DNA of 64,000 nt from Oryzias latipes (lineage: Eukaryota > Chordata > Actinopteri > Beloniformes > Adrianichthyidae). Location: assembly GCF_002234675.1 (NCBI RefSeq), contig NC_019862.2, positions 30,696,389 to 30,760,388 of the forward strand. The letters are read 5' to 3'. Below are positions 50,927-62,282 of this stretch, in pieces (the stretch's first letter is position 1; every line of letters begins with the position of its first letter). Below the pieces are notes generated by a model, which was given only the letters and a program-made list of their open reading frames with translations, was not told the DNA's origin and made no database searches. Made by a program: the position numbers and the translations under genes.

Positions 50927-53900
50927 ATGTGGAAAAAATCCAAGGATCAGACGGCGAAGGCGGACAAACCTGCCCTGCTTTCTCCCTCTTCTGCCGCCGG
51001 TGCCGTCCCACAGCTGACGGAGGCCGAGAGACTGAAGCAGACCCCCCTGGAAAGGGTGATTTACGACATGGCCCACAACGACAGGGTCGTCAACGAGCTG
51101 ATTCTGGGGCGAAGAGTCAGTTTCTATGAGCTGCGGGGGGAGATCGGTCAGGGTAACTTCTCTACTGTAAAGCTGGGCATCCACGCCTTAACAAAAGGTA
51201 AAGGTACCCCTGGTCATTGGTTGCATCCTTATCCTTTTTGTTCTGACTGGCATTCTCATTCTTGCAATTTGTCTTCTGCAGCAGCAATTCTCAGCATCTA
51301 ACATAAAGAAATGTACCATCTTTCATTTGAAAATGAACGTTTCCATGGAAACGGTGTCTGTGTGTTCTTCACCAATAAGCTTCTGCCCCCGCTCGACCCC
51401 TTTCACCTCAGGAGTCTGTTTTAAGTCCGTCACTGACTTTAATCCTCCGTCTTTTTATAGAAAGAGTCGCCGTTAAAATCGTGGACAAGACGCGTCTGGA
51501 TAAGAAAAGCCAGCCTTTGACCTCCTCCGAGATCAGCTGCATGGAGAAGCTGAGCCATCCCAACATAGTGCGCCTCTACGAGGTGATCGACACCAGCAGG
51601 AAGCTGTACCTGGTCATGGAGTACGGCAGCGGCGGAGACCTGTTCTCCAGGATAACCACCAGAGGGAAACTCAACGACCTGGAGGCCAAACTGGTCTTTG
51701 CGCAGATCATCTCTGCCATCAAACACATGGTGAGCTTCAGTCACTCTGACTGTAAAGGCCGTGACACACAGCTAGCCACTACGTACATTTTGCGCATTTT
51801 TGTTTCCACGTGTGAAATTTTTCGTCTTTCGTGATCCGTAAATGTGTGGCTGTCCACGATTGATCCTTGTATGTCTAATGGACTTTTCAGGCATGTACCA
51901 CCGATGTATGACTTATTTTAGGCCACGGTCCGGGTGAATACTCGATTCTGATTGGCTGCTGGGTGTGCATTAAAAAGAGATAATCCACAGTGATAACCGC
52001 ACGCCTCAAAAAGTAGTTCCGGTCACAAAGCTGAAATGTTCTGTATCACTGCGCCGGCTTCTTTAGAACAACCTTTACCGTCATCATCTGGACAAAAACA
52101 AGCGGTAAGAGGTTTTTTTCTCTCTGAACTGATGCTTTATTGACACATCGTGATCATCAGCATAGAAATTGATTTCCTTTGCCGCTGAAGTCGAGGTCGG
52201 AGCAGTTCCACCGCACTACGTAACGAATAGTCCACTTTTTGTGAAAAAAACAAACCGAAAAAATAACAAGAACAAAGTCCTAGAAACTGGCTGAATATTT
52301 ATTTCTTTTGTAAGTGACCAAGGTATACGTGGGTTATTGGCCTTCGAAGTATATATAATTATATACGGTATGTATACATCTATGCTGAATAAAGCATCAG
52401 ATCAGAGAGAAAGTTCTCCTCTTACCGCTTGTTTTTGTCCAGATGATGAAGATAAAGTTTGTTTTAAAGAAGCTGGCGCAGTGATATTGAACTTTTAAGC
52501 TATGCTGGAACTAATTTTTTTTAGGCGTGCGGTTATCACTGTGCGTTATCCCCTTTAATGCACACCCAGCAGCCAATCAGAATCGAGTATTTACACAGAC
52601 TATGGTATGACAGAAATCAGTGCACGACGTGGAAGCCTGAACCGTCTGACGCATTTGTTTTCAAAATTTTTCTTTCTTACTGCGCCTTTGAGCCAAGATT
52701 TCACCCTCCACACAGGTTCAAACACACAAAAATTTGCACGGCAAAAGTTTCATTTTGAGCATATTAAACAAATTCCTCCTAAAAATGATGACATCACAGC
52801 GGAGAGGAACCGTCAACAAAGGAACGGGGCCAAAGTCTCTAACGGGACTCAAAAACAGAACATTCCACAGTCTATTAACAAAACCACAACACTCGTGTTG
52901 GGAACATGAAAAGAAAGCTGGAAGATTATTATGGGATGGCCACAGAACCTAAAGGTTGGCGGGCATTTTGTGGCAAGGAAAACCTTCGTTCGAGTGAGCT
53001 TCACAATCCTTTCACACAAATGCTGCCGGGTTAAGTTTACAACTACTACCTAAATTTCATTGACCTTTGACCTTGAATAGGGAGCCATCTTGAGTTTTCA
53101 AAAAAAATCACCTTTAGGACCTTCCACAAATGAACCGTCTCCTAGGGGTTTTGATCTATTGCCTCACGACTCTTTGAGCTTCACAGAGAAGCTACTTGGG
53201 GAAAAGATGTTGGTTTTTAACATTTTAAAGCGGTGGAAGCAACTTTTGTTTTGCTTTCTGCTGCTCGGCTCTTGTCAGTCATGATTCTAAAAGGACCCTG
53301 TTGCATAACGTGGACGAAACACCAGCTGTGCAAGTCTGTGTCAACACTCAAAGTGGGATTTTACTCTTTCCTGGGATTAAACGTCCTCACTTTGCTATTC
53401 CTGCTCAAACTTTCCCAAATGTGTCTTTCAGCACGACAGCAACATCGTCCACAGAGACCTCAAGCCGGAGAACATCTTCTACACCACCAGCTACTGCATC
53501 AAAGTCGGCGACTTTGGCTTCAGCACGCAGTCCGGCCCCGGCGAGCTCCTCACGCATTTCTGCGGCTCGCCGCCGTATGCCGCTCCTGAACTTTTCAGGC
53601 AGAAGGGATACGTGGGATTTTACGCAGACATCTGGGCTTTGGGGGTTCTGTTGTACTTCATGGTCACAGCGACGTTGCCCTTTTTCGGGGAGAACCTGGG
53701 GAGGCTGAAGCGCTGCATCCTGCAGGGAGCTTACAGCATCCCAGCTTATGTGCCTGAGCCGTGCCAGCTGGTCATCAAGGGCATGCTGCGGATCGTGCCA
53801 GCCGACCGCTGCACCGTCCCACAGATCACAGACAGCACTTGGTTAAAGGGGATCGACTACCCCGGCCCGTACCAGCTTCTGCCGGGGTCGCCGTCGCATT

Positions 53901-54184
53901 TCGCTCAGCCTGGCAGGGTCCTGAGTCCTGAGGAGCAAGAAGTGAAAAACCTGATGTCAACTTTGGGTATTTTGGCAGTGAATCTCCAGAATAATCAATG
54001 CTTAGACTGCAGAAGCCCGCTTACGGGAACGTACCGGATCCTGTTGCACCGGGCTCAGAAGAGGAGGTCGGTCCAGGCCGTGGGATACTCGGTGCTTCAC
54101 CCCGAGGAGTACGAGAGTCCCAGCAAGTGGTGTGAAGCATCAGTCGACCGAAGTCTTCCCACTGCTGTGTGTGCTATACTATGA
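50927..54184 (+). CDS. nim1k: Serine/threonine-protein kinase NIM1 (AMPK-related)
   Basis: NIM1 is an AMPK-family (CAMK group) protein kinase. Coding exons 50927-51197, 51461-51729 and 53432-54184 give 430 residues (human has 436). The kinase domain is complete: Gly loop [26 protein letters not shown] (ATP lysine), catalytic [17 protein letters not shown], activation-loop end [13 protein letters not shown] and [20 protein letters not shown]. The C-terminus ([18 protein letters not shown] ... CAIL) matches NIM1's TGVYRIILHR ... CSIL ending. The start at 50927 is the first in-frame ATG after an in-frame stop at 50867. Another ATG at 50911 lies in a different frame. Intron 2 (51730-53431) is filled with repeats A and B. 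The gene lies next to pole4, transcribed away from it. Confidence 0.94.
51757..51921 (+). repeat. ACGT-rich repeat family A, copy 4 (partial)
   Basis: The left terminus only, GGCCGTGACACACAGC followed by CCACTACGTACATTTTGCGC, in nim1k intron 2. It is truncated where repeat family B begins. Confidence 0.65.
51922..52610. repeat. Repeat family B, two inverted half-copies (nim1k intron 2)
   Basis: 51922-52150 and 52380-52610 are inverted copies of about 230 bp. Each has CTCGATTCTGATTGGCTGCT at the outer end and ACAAAAACAAGCGGTAAGAG towards the centre. They are separated by about 230 bp containing an (AT)-rich palindromic centre. They match 20795-21290. The transcript could form a long double-stranded stem. 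Confidence 0.75.
52611..53431. other. Rest of nim1k intron 2, nothing recognised
   Basis: Non-coding; ends in a pyrimidine tract and acceptor GTGTCTTTCAG. Confidence 0.5.
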
Positions 54185-54255
54185 TGAGGAAACACTACGG
54201 TGGCCCTGAAGGTCAAATCATTTAATGGGAAAACCAATTAAAGACCGGAACAACG

Positions 54256-54261
54256 AATAAA
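54256..54261 (+). terminator. Possible polyadenylation signal of nim1k
   Basis: First AATAAA, 72 bp after the stop; a second lies at 54279-54284. Confidence 0.45.
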
Positions 54262-54619
54262 AAAGCAAAACAACGAACAATAAAACGTTACATTTTCACA
54301 ATCACGACAAAATTCCAGAAACCAAAATACAAAAAGTTAACATTTTGGGAAGCAAAACTATTTTACAGAAATCAATGAAAGATTAAAAATGAAACAGAAT
54401 AAGAAACAGGAAAAGTAAGTATTATGGGATGTCATTGATTGGATGATGATGTTTAAGTTTTGAAGAAAGTTGAAAGGTGAATTAACGTCATCATCCAATC
54501 AGTGATAACCCTTAATACCTGTTTTTTCCACTTTCACTTTCGTTTTTTTCCTTTATTTGGAATTACATTTTGGTTTTGGGAATTTTGTTTTGATTTCTAA
54601 AATTTGAATACTATTTTAA

Positions 54620-54930
54620 TTATGTGTTAATTATTGTTTTCCTGTTTCTCTTTCTTTATTATAGTATCTTCCACCATTTAATATTTTCCAGGATTTCTGC
54701 CTCCATTGAAATCCATGGGGAATCCTTGGAGCAGAAGCTCGCTGGTTCGATACCCGGCTCTGGCATTTTTCACAAATATTTCTGTTCTGTTATTGTCAAC
54801 TTTGATCATTTCTTTCTTCTTTTTTTTTGTGCTAATTGTTACCATTTAAGTTTTATTCTTATTCAGAAATACAGCATCCAACCCTGCCTTTTCTTCTGGA
54901 AATGCAGTTCCTTCTAGTTTGCTTCGCTTT
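54620..54930 (+). repeat. Dispersed repeat family I, copy 2
   Basis: Collinear with 10425-10860 in slc1a3 intron 1. No coding content. Confidence 0.65.
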
Positions 54931-57140
54931 TATAAATTGTCATTGTGATTCTATGATATTTTTTTACATTGATTGATTTGATTTGGACTTCAGGGCCAGT
55001 GTAAAAAACGGCTACAAAGAAAACCCATCTCACGCCCGCGTCCCCATGCGTGTTAGTCATTTAGGACACGTGGAGGATGAGGCCTCTCCAGTAACTAGCT
55101 CTGTCATGTGGTTACATCACGGCAAACGTCTTAATGACGCATCATTTAATCAATCTGTAAATGGGCATCAGCATCCTCCAATCCCACATCAAGCTCCTGA
55201 AATAATCCGAGTCTTTAATCCCAACAAACGGAGAACATGCTTCAGTATACGTCAACTGGAATATACTATAAACCCAACAACGGCTCTCTCTTCAATCTGT
55301 TTTGGCGGGTTTGAATCTAAAGAACAAAGGTCGGATGCTTGAAAAGTGGCGATGAGTTTTTTTTATGCGACAGAAATAACTGGAATGCTCATTTCTGTTC
55401 TGCTTCCTTTCACTCTAACTATGTCCGATAAATATGGTTTGTTTTCGTGCTCAAGTGATGAATGCTTCATGATTGTTGGCCTCAACCTCACGCCAAGCTG
55501 GATTACAATCATGGTCCCAACATGGTCAGGCTTTCAAAAAAGAAATAAAAAAATGTATGTGTGCAGCGGTAGCTGGACATTCTTCTGCAGGCGAGGGAGG
55601 GGGGGTGGTTATTTTTGGACATGAAATGCTTCCTTGTTTGTTTGTAATCCTTGGAGATTAATATAACTTTGATTTATTGGCTGGTTCTCTGAAGCTCATT
55701 TGGAGGAATGTCAAGCGTTTTCTCGTTAATGAGCTGTTCTGTGAGTTCAGATGATAACGCAGAACTTGTCTTTCCTCTAAATTGAAGATCAGTTTTCAGA
55801 ATGCTTCTTCTTTGGTTCTCATGCAGTTTGGATTTGTTCTTGATAGTTCTGCAGACATCGCTCGGTCCCTGTTATCTTCAAGTCCCCTGGTATCCTTCCT
55901 TCTTTTTATTATCCTTCTTGTTTATTCATTTAGGTGACTGGCTCCACGACAAGAACAGAATTTTGCAATATTGCTGTGGAACCTCAACCGGCGGCCTGTT
56001 CACACAGGAACTTGTACACTTTGTGTTTTGGCAAGACCAAACATGAATGACATTATCTACGCATGAAAAAGTGCCAAAAAAAAGAAGAAAAAAAGCAGAA
56101 AAAACGGTTTGCTGCTCACTTAGGAAACTGGTTTTTGCTTCAAAGTTTTCTTTCACATGGGAAATAGTTAACACCAGTCAATAAAGTCCTTAAAGCGTTC
56201 TGTGTGCATCTTGACAGCAGAGATTGAGATGTTCACAGCAGAGGTTTGCAAATAAAACATGCTCGTCATCTGTTTGGTGTGCGCTCTGAGGTCTGAGCGC
56301 CAAACATCTGGAGCGGCTTTCAGAAATGTAAAAACTTGGTCAAAAATCCAAAATCCACAAACAAAAACGCATTTGGACCACAGACTCAGGGTTTTCTCAC
56401 GAAAGTAATTCAGGTCTCTGGGGGAAAATATTTTGACAAACTTAAACAACTTCGGAAGTTTCATTAAAATTGAATGACCCAGTTTCTCAAAAGTACATCT
56501 TTAAGCTGATTGTGCAGCGCATGAACTGTGTTTTCATTCTTCAAGTCCAGCCATCTAGTTTGAAATCCTCATTTTTCCATCATAATAAGATTATCACAGG
56601 GACATCTTTAAAACCATATGCAAAAAAGGAGGAAGCCTAAAGAAGGAAAAGAACAATAATCTTAAGAAAATGACTAGAAAGAAGTAAAATTATCCATCTG
56701 TGCAGCAGGATATGTTTACTTAACAAGAAATATTAAAACAAGAAATCAAAATCTAAATTTTGCATTGAAAAGCGGAAAATATTCCAAAAAAGTTCATTGT
56801 TAAATTGAATTTCTAAAAATTACATTCTATTATCTCGATAATCAGTATTTCTTTTATTAGTTCTAAGAAAAGAGTTTTTAATTTTCACGTTTTTGATGTA
56901 CCTCATTGTAGTTCATTTTGATTACAGTGAGAAAAAACTTGTGTAACAGGTGGAGATGGCTCATTTCAGAACAAAATGTGAACAAAAAGAGAATCTTAGT
57001 ACAAATCGGCCCTTCTTAACAAATCATCATAAATTTAAAACTAGCACTTATTCACAGAAAAAAAAACTAAATTTTTGTTTTACATAATAATGACAATGAA
57101 TGCCAGTCAAACATTAATTGAACATCCTTAAAATTACAGT
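54931..57140. other. Intergenic, nothing recognised
   Basis: Short open frames only (for example 54983-55342), with no family signal. Mostly A+T-rich after 56460. Confidence 0.5.
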
Positions 57141-57147
57141 TTTTTTA

Positions 57148-57600
57148 GCGTAAAAGGGCCTATCTCATGCAAAATCAACTTTTTAAGCTTTTAAGGGTAT
57201 TTTATTCTTCAGGAAAAGAAACCCTGAGGTGGTATTTTGATCCGTTCACACATTTCTGAGTATTCCTCTAAAAACCTGCTCTCTGAGCTCCAGCCCCTCC
57301 CAGCCTACGAAAACAAGCAGGTTCTCAGATTGTGACATCACAAAGTGAGGACCCGCCCCTTTCCTAGAAGAGTCTGTGCTGTCAGCCCCGCCCCCAGGCT
57401 AACACACACACCCACTTTCTCCGTGGAGCTAGCGGCCTCAGAGATCGAGTCCTCTTGCTTCCAATTAGGAGAAGAACTCAGGAAAATAACAAATATTTTA
57501 AAAAAAACATTGTTCTTTTGTGTGCCAAAGGTAATATACCATCATGTACATGGGTGTTTGCTATATAAGGCTTAAGAAAAATAGGATATAGACCCTTTAA
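57148..57600. mobile_element. MITE with AAAGGGCCTAT termini
   Basis: The left end AAAGGGCCTATCT and the right end AGGATATAGACCCTTT are near-perfect inverses, enclosing a 450-bp non-coding unit with a G+C-rich centre (57290-57420). Target duplication is uncertain. Confidence 0.6.
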
Positions 57601-57829
57601 ATCAAGTTTTTTCTACTGTGAAAAGTATGGAGCAAAATTATTTTTACTTATTTTACTGGTAATTTCCTCATTTCTAGATCTCGGATCTTAATGAGACAAA
57701 AAAGTTACTGTGCTGATTTTGAGAAGAACCCTGGAAATGTGTAGAGCAAAGAGAAGTTCAAACAACTTTAAACGTAGAATATCTTTTAAAATCATTTAAA
57801 AACAAGGTTTTAAATCTTTGTAATGATCA

Positions 57830-58922
57830 AACCACTTTAGAAAGCACACCTGTCCACTTTCATGGACATTTCTAACCAGCCAATCACATGGCAGTACCTA
57901 GACCTGGTCCAGACGATCTGCTACAGGTTACAGTGAGCATCAGAATGAAGAAGAACGGTGACTGAAGTGACTTTGAACGTGGTTGTTGGTGCCAGACAGG
58001 CTGGTATGAAGATTTCAGAAACTGCTACTAGGATTTTCACCCACCACCATCTCTAGGGTTTACAGAGAATGATCAGAAAAAGAGGAAATATCCAGTGAGC
58101 AGCAGTTCTGTGGACAGAAATGTCTCGTTGATGCCAGAGTTCAGAGGAGAACGACCAGACTGGTTCCAGATGATAGAAAGACAGGAACTCAAAGAACCAC
58201 TGATTCCAACCGAGGTCTGCAGAAGAGCATCTCTGAACACACAACATGTCCAACCTGGAGGCAGATGGACTACAGCAGCAGAAGATCACACTGGGTACCA
58301 CTGAGGCTACGATTCCCACAGACTCACCAAAACTGGACCATAGAAGATGGAAACACGTTGTCTGTTCTGATGAGTCTCCATTTCTGCTGCCACATTCAGA
58401 TGGTAGGGTCAGAATTTGGCGTCAACAACATGAAAGCATGGATCCATCCTGCCTTGTATCAACGGTTCAGACTGGTGGTGGTGGTGTCATGGTGTGGGGC
58501 ATGGTTCCAATGCCACAGCCTACCTGAGTATTGTTGCTGACCATATCCATCCCTTTCTGACCACAGTGGACCATCTTCTGATGCTACTTCCAGCAGGATA
58601 AGGCTCCAAGTCATAAAGCTGGAATCATCTCAGACTGGTTTCTGGAACATGACCATGAGTTCTCTGGACTCAAACGGCCTCCACAGTCACCAGAACCCAA
58701 TGGAGAACCTTTGGGATATGGTGGAACGGGAGATCGGCATCATGAATGTTCAGCAGACAAACCTGCAGCAACTGTGTGTTGCTGTCATGTCAACATGGAC
58801 CAAACTCTCTGAGGAATGTTTCCAGAACCTTGTTGAATCTATGGCACCAAGGGTTAAAGCAGTTCTGAAGACAAAAGGAGGTCAAACCAGGTACTAGTGA
58901 GGTGGACCCATAAAGTGAGTGT
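57830..58922 (+). pseudogene. Tc1-like transposon with degenerate transposase
   Basis: Transposase pieces occur in successive frames. DNA-binding part: 57960-58130 (VYRE-like text). DDE core: around 58350-58420 (VVCSDESPFLLPHSDGRV, IWRQQHESMDPSCL) and 58470-58500 (GGGGVMVWGM). C-terminal part: 58700-58897 (NPMENLWDMVEREI, CFQNLVESM). Several indels and stops separate them, so it is inactive. The ends are poorly preserved; a possible terminal repeat is CACTCACTTTATGGG at the right. The layout follows the common fish Tc1 elements. Confidence 0.85.
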
Positions 58923-59809
58923 AGTTTGCAGTTAAGGCTCATTCCTGAGGACAACTTCAGATCTCCTGCTGGCTCATCAAACACATTTTTGGGCTTGAAA
59001 AACTCTGTAAATGTAAATTTGTGTAAGAGCAGTTTATGGTCTTCCTGATTACTTACACCTCGTAACCCTTCGTGGAGATTTATCTTTAAATAGTGAATGA
59101 GGAGTGAGTCACACATGTCCCTTTCTTTACATCAATCAGAGCATGACTGGTTGCTTATTCTACTGTTGTGCAATCTGAGACCGTGCCTGGAGCTGTTGTC
59201 TAATTTAATGCCTTTGAAGGCTGAAAAAAACCAAACCAAAATATTTGTCTTGCAGAGCAGATCTACAGCAAGATCGGACGTGCCTCTGCGATTGATTCTC
59301 CTAAAAGGAAAGATAAACGGCTTTCTGTTCTTTGGCTTGGCAGCAAACGGACAGGCAGGTCTCATCCAAAAAAAAAAATCATAAAAACTTTTACTCACTT
59401 TGTCAAAGGTGAGACGGAGGGAAAGAACTGGAGAGCTGTAAGATAAATCTCCTTTTAGTAACGCTTTCAGAGTTTGAAAACCTTTATAATCCCAAATGTA
59501 ACGGCGAGCAGACGAGTTCAGGATGAAAACTCTGCTTCATTGTTTCTAGCCCAGTTTTCTGTTATTCCAACTTCAACCATTTTTGTTTAACCAGATTACT
59601 CATTCGGTTAAGTATGTGACTTTGTTTGAAACCCTTGACTGACTCCAGAGGATGCATCAAACTAAAATCTCATCAGATCTCTGAATCTCAGGTGAATCTT
59701 TCAGCAGGTACTTCCATGTTTTCCACTTCTTTTTATGAATGGCAGCATTGCTTCAGATGAACCTAGTGAATCTGCACCTCATTACCCCCCTAAAAATAAA
59801 AAAACTGCT

Positions 59810-59810
<1 letters not shown>
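58923..59810. other. Intergenic, nothing recognised
   Basis: No supported exon or repeat. Confidence 0.5.

Positions 59811-59811
<1 letters not shown>

Positions 59812-59854
<43 letters not shown>
59812..59854 (+). repeat. (AAT)n microsatellite
   Basis: About fourteen AAT units; on the minus strand it reads as a Leu run. Confidence 0.95.
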
Positions 59855-59954
59855 TGACAACAGATTTCACCATATAAAACTTGTTCTATTACCCAAATTG
59901 TAAAATAAAACAACATAAATAAAACTGTAGATGATGGTGAAACCTGGAAAAATC

Positions 59955-60215
59955 CTAAATTGATTTGATTTGATTTGAAATGGTTTATTTCAAGCAATCA
60001 AGGAATAATGCACAAAACTAAACAATAAGCATTCATACATTCATACAAAGACGTATTAAATTTAGGATAATTAGATAAAATATCAAAGATTGAACTTCTA
60101 TAATCCCACCCCTATTCTACCGTAACCATTTTATGACATAAAGTATCATTATCCGGTTCATAACTTTACATCTGATATCAATGCCTTACCAACACAGTTT
60201 CAGGTAAAATCTTTG
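59955..60215 (-). mobile_element. LINE 3' fragment, same family as 33045-33612
   Basis: Starts with (GATTT)n then GAAATGGTTTATTTCAAGCA. It contains ACCATTTTATGACATAAAG and ends near AACACAGTTTCAGG, all inverse matches to the insertion in the L2 element. Confidence 0.65.
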
Positions 60216-60390
60216 AGAGAGCAGCCGGCGGCCAAAGCGTGTCCGTTCGTTAATCCAGAACCGGAAGTCTTGCTCCACAATCCCAAGGATGCTGTTGCCG
60301 GTGTCTGTAAATGTACCTCTCTGCGCATGCACAGACCAAAAACATGTCATCGCTGTCAGTTTGGGCGGACTGCCCATACATATGTACTAC
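60216..60390. other. Short unassigned segment
   Basis: Balanced base composition and a 69-residue open frame, but no recognisable product. Confidence 0.3.
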
Positions 60391-60394
60391 CTCT

Positions 60395-60890
60395 ATACAT
60401 TAGATTAGATTGGATTAGATAACTCTATTTATCCCATGATGGGGAAATTTACTTATCTGCTGCAGCAAAAATGACATTCACCAAAAGATAAAGTGACCTC
60501 CAGTGTATTTACAGAACAACAGAACCATAATAAATAAAAGAGAAGAACATCTGCAAAAAACCTGTTATTTACGACAAAGTAAATTAAATTCAAACAAAAT
60601 ATAAAAAAGTAGAAAATACACGCCAAAAAACAACCGTTAAGGAACAGAAAAACAACTGAAAACAACAGTAAATAAATACATGAGTGAATGAAAAACAGCC
60701 GTGGGTCCGTAGAGTGTCACTTTAACGTACAGTTTGATGGCTGTGGGGGGGGATGACCTGCAGCAGCTCCTTCTTGCACTGTGGGGGTAACAGCCTGGTG
60801 CTGAAGGAGCTGGTCAGCACCTCTACAGTTTGGTGCCGGGGGCGGGAGGGGGTATCCATGATGGATCCTAGCTCTATAACCTTGGGATGA
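60395..60890 (-). mobile_element. LINE 3' end with (TCTAA)n-type tail
   Basis: The inverse reads ...GGATAAATAGAGTTATCTAATCC and ends in the same TCTAA tail as the nested LINE at 41071-41091. The part at 60740-60860 (CAGCAGCTCCTTCTTGCACT, CAGCCTGGTGCTGAAGGAGC) is typical of the untranslated 3' part of fish LINEs. 5'-truncated. Confidence 0.55.
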
Positions 60891-60934
60891 CTACATATGC
60901 CCTTTAAATCAAATAGGTTACATTTAATTGTATT

Positions 60935-61420
60935 CTAATTGCAACTGCAGCGTTTCCCATTATTCGTGGAGGTTAAGGAGCGGAAACACCCGCGAAAACC
61001 CAGAATCTGCGAATACGGAGAACCACTCCACACTCCTGCGGCCGAAGTATGTCCGTCATCAATCTTTACTTATCAAAAACCCCTCTGACACATTTCTGGC
61101 GCTTTCTAAAAAGACATTGGAATATTTTTTTTTCAGAGCAATAGACTGTACCGTACTTTACCAGGAGCCCGTGATTCCTCCTTCATCAGTTGAGCGCCAT
61201 TTGAGCATCGGGCACGGCGTGTCAGCCCGGCAGCATCGCTTCTTCCAGAAGAAGCCGGTTTCGATCATATCAAACACCTGCTCCAGATCATAATTAGTCT
61301 CTGCGACGATCTTTCTCAGCGTTTCAGGATATTTTCTCCGTACAGGAGCACAAACCTCGGTCACAGCGATTCAGGAACCGGTGAAACCAGCTGTTGTTCG
61401 CTGTTAAATAAGGTAAGTGG
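60935..61420 (-). pseudogene. Tigger/pogo-like transposase fragment
   Basis: On the minus strand 61364-61158 reads a fragment typical of the Tigger/Jerky DDE transposases (PETLRKIVAETNYDLEQVF, then ETGFFWKK). The usual motif is (V/N)DETGLFWK; here the Asp is replaced (MIETGFFWK), so the first catalytic residue is missing. The flank 60950-61020 (CGCGAAAACCCAGAATCTGC) resembles Tigger-type ends. The rest of the transposase is absent. Confidence 0.6.
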
Positions 61421-61429
61421 TTTTCACGC

Positions 61430-61985
61430 CGTGACATAACTCTGCGGCTGATCCGTGCCTAGTGTCTCTCTGTCCGCACGGTGAATGTTTTTAAAATCGT
61501 AACTCTTTAGTGTTTTTGCTGTTGACATAAATCCATAAGATTCAGACGCAGAGAAAACCTTTCCACACTGTACGCTGTTGAATGTCAGCACAAAGCTGCT
61601 TTTCACCAAGTCTGAATCAGTTGGAATTACGTGAATTGATTCAATGTGTGAAGAGTCACGGAGGGTCAAACGCGTCGGTAAACACAAAAGTTTTTGGCTT
61701 GAGTCACATGGGCCCCTATGAGGAGTTGACCCGTCTGTTTTTTTGAGCGGCCAGGGCCCGTGGACGGTCGTAGAGAAGAGCGGCTGCATCTTAAAGGGAG
61801 CGCAGGTGTGTTTTGCAGTTCCTATGAGACCCGTGTGGCCACCTTAAAGACATCATAAAATGGTACGTGTCATTGTCACGTGTGTGGTAAGTGTATCATG
61901 AATTATTTGAAAGACAAATATAAGTTACACACACGTAACCTTAAAGGGTTGGGTTAGTGTGTGTACGGTGCCTTTACGCCACACT
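61430..61985 (-). repeat. Dispersed repeat family E, copy 3
   Basis: Inverse of the 13345-13980 copy: GTAGAGAAGAGCGGCTGCAT, ATAAAATGGTACGTG and TGTGGTAAGTGTATCATGA. Non-coding. Confidence 0.65.
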
Positions 61986-62053
61986 CTAGTCATTATTAAG
62001 ATGCGAGTACTAATGCCTTTCTAACCGCATGTGATTGCTGCTGCATGTGATAC

Positions 62054-62282
62054 TTAACCCTTGTGCTATCCTAGGCACTTTAACGTTGGGAGTTGGGTCA
62101 TCTAGACCCACTAGACAGTGCTCTGAACCTTTTTTCTTCAATGATTTGTGATCTTCACTGGTGTCCATGGATTACATGCAATCCTCCCCACCTTTATCCA
62201 CCTTTGTCATGGTAGGGAGAACACGCCAATGTAAGGGGGGGGGGGGGGTCATCTGGGCCCCATAGGATAGCACAAGGGTTAA
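62054..62282 (-). mobile_element. piggyBac-type MITE (family H), copy 2, intact TTAA
   Basis: TTAA at 62054-62057 and 62279-62282 flank CCCTTGTGCTATCCTA and TAGGATAGCACAAGGG, a 16-bp perfect terminal inverted repeat. A run of about 14 G lies inside at 62235-62248. The better-preserved target site suggests a younger insertion than 42472-42693. Confidence 0.9.
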
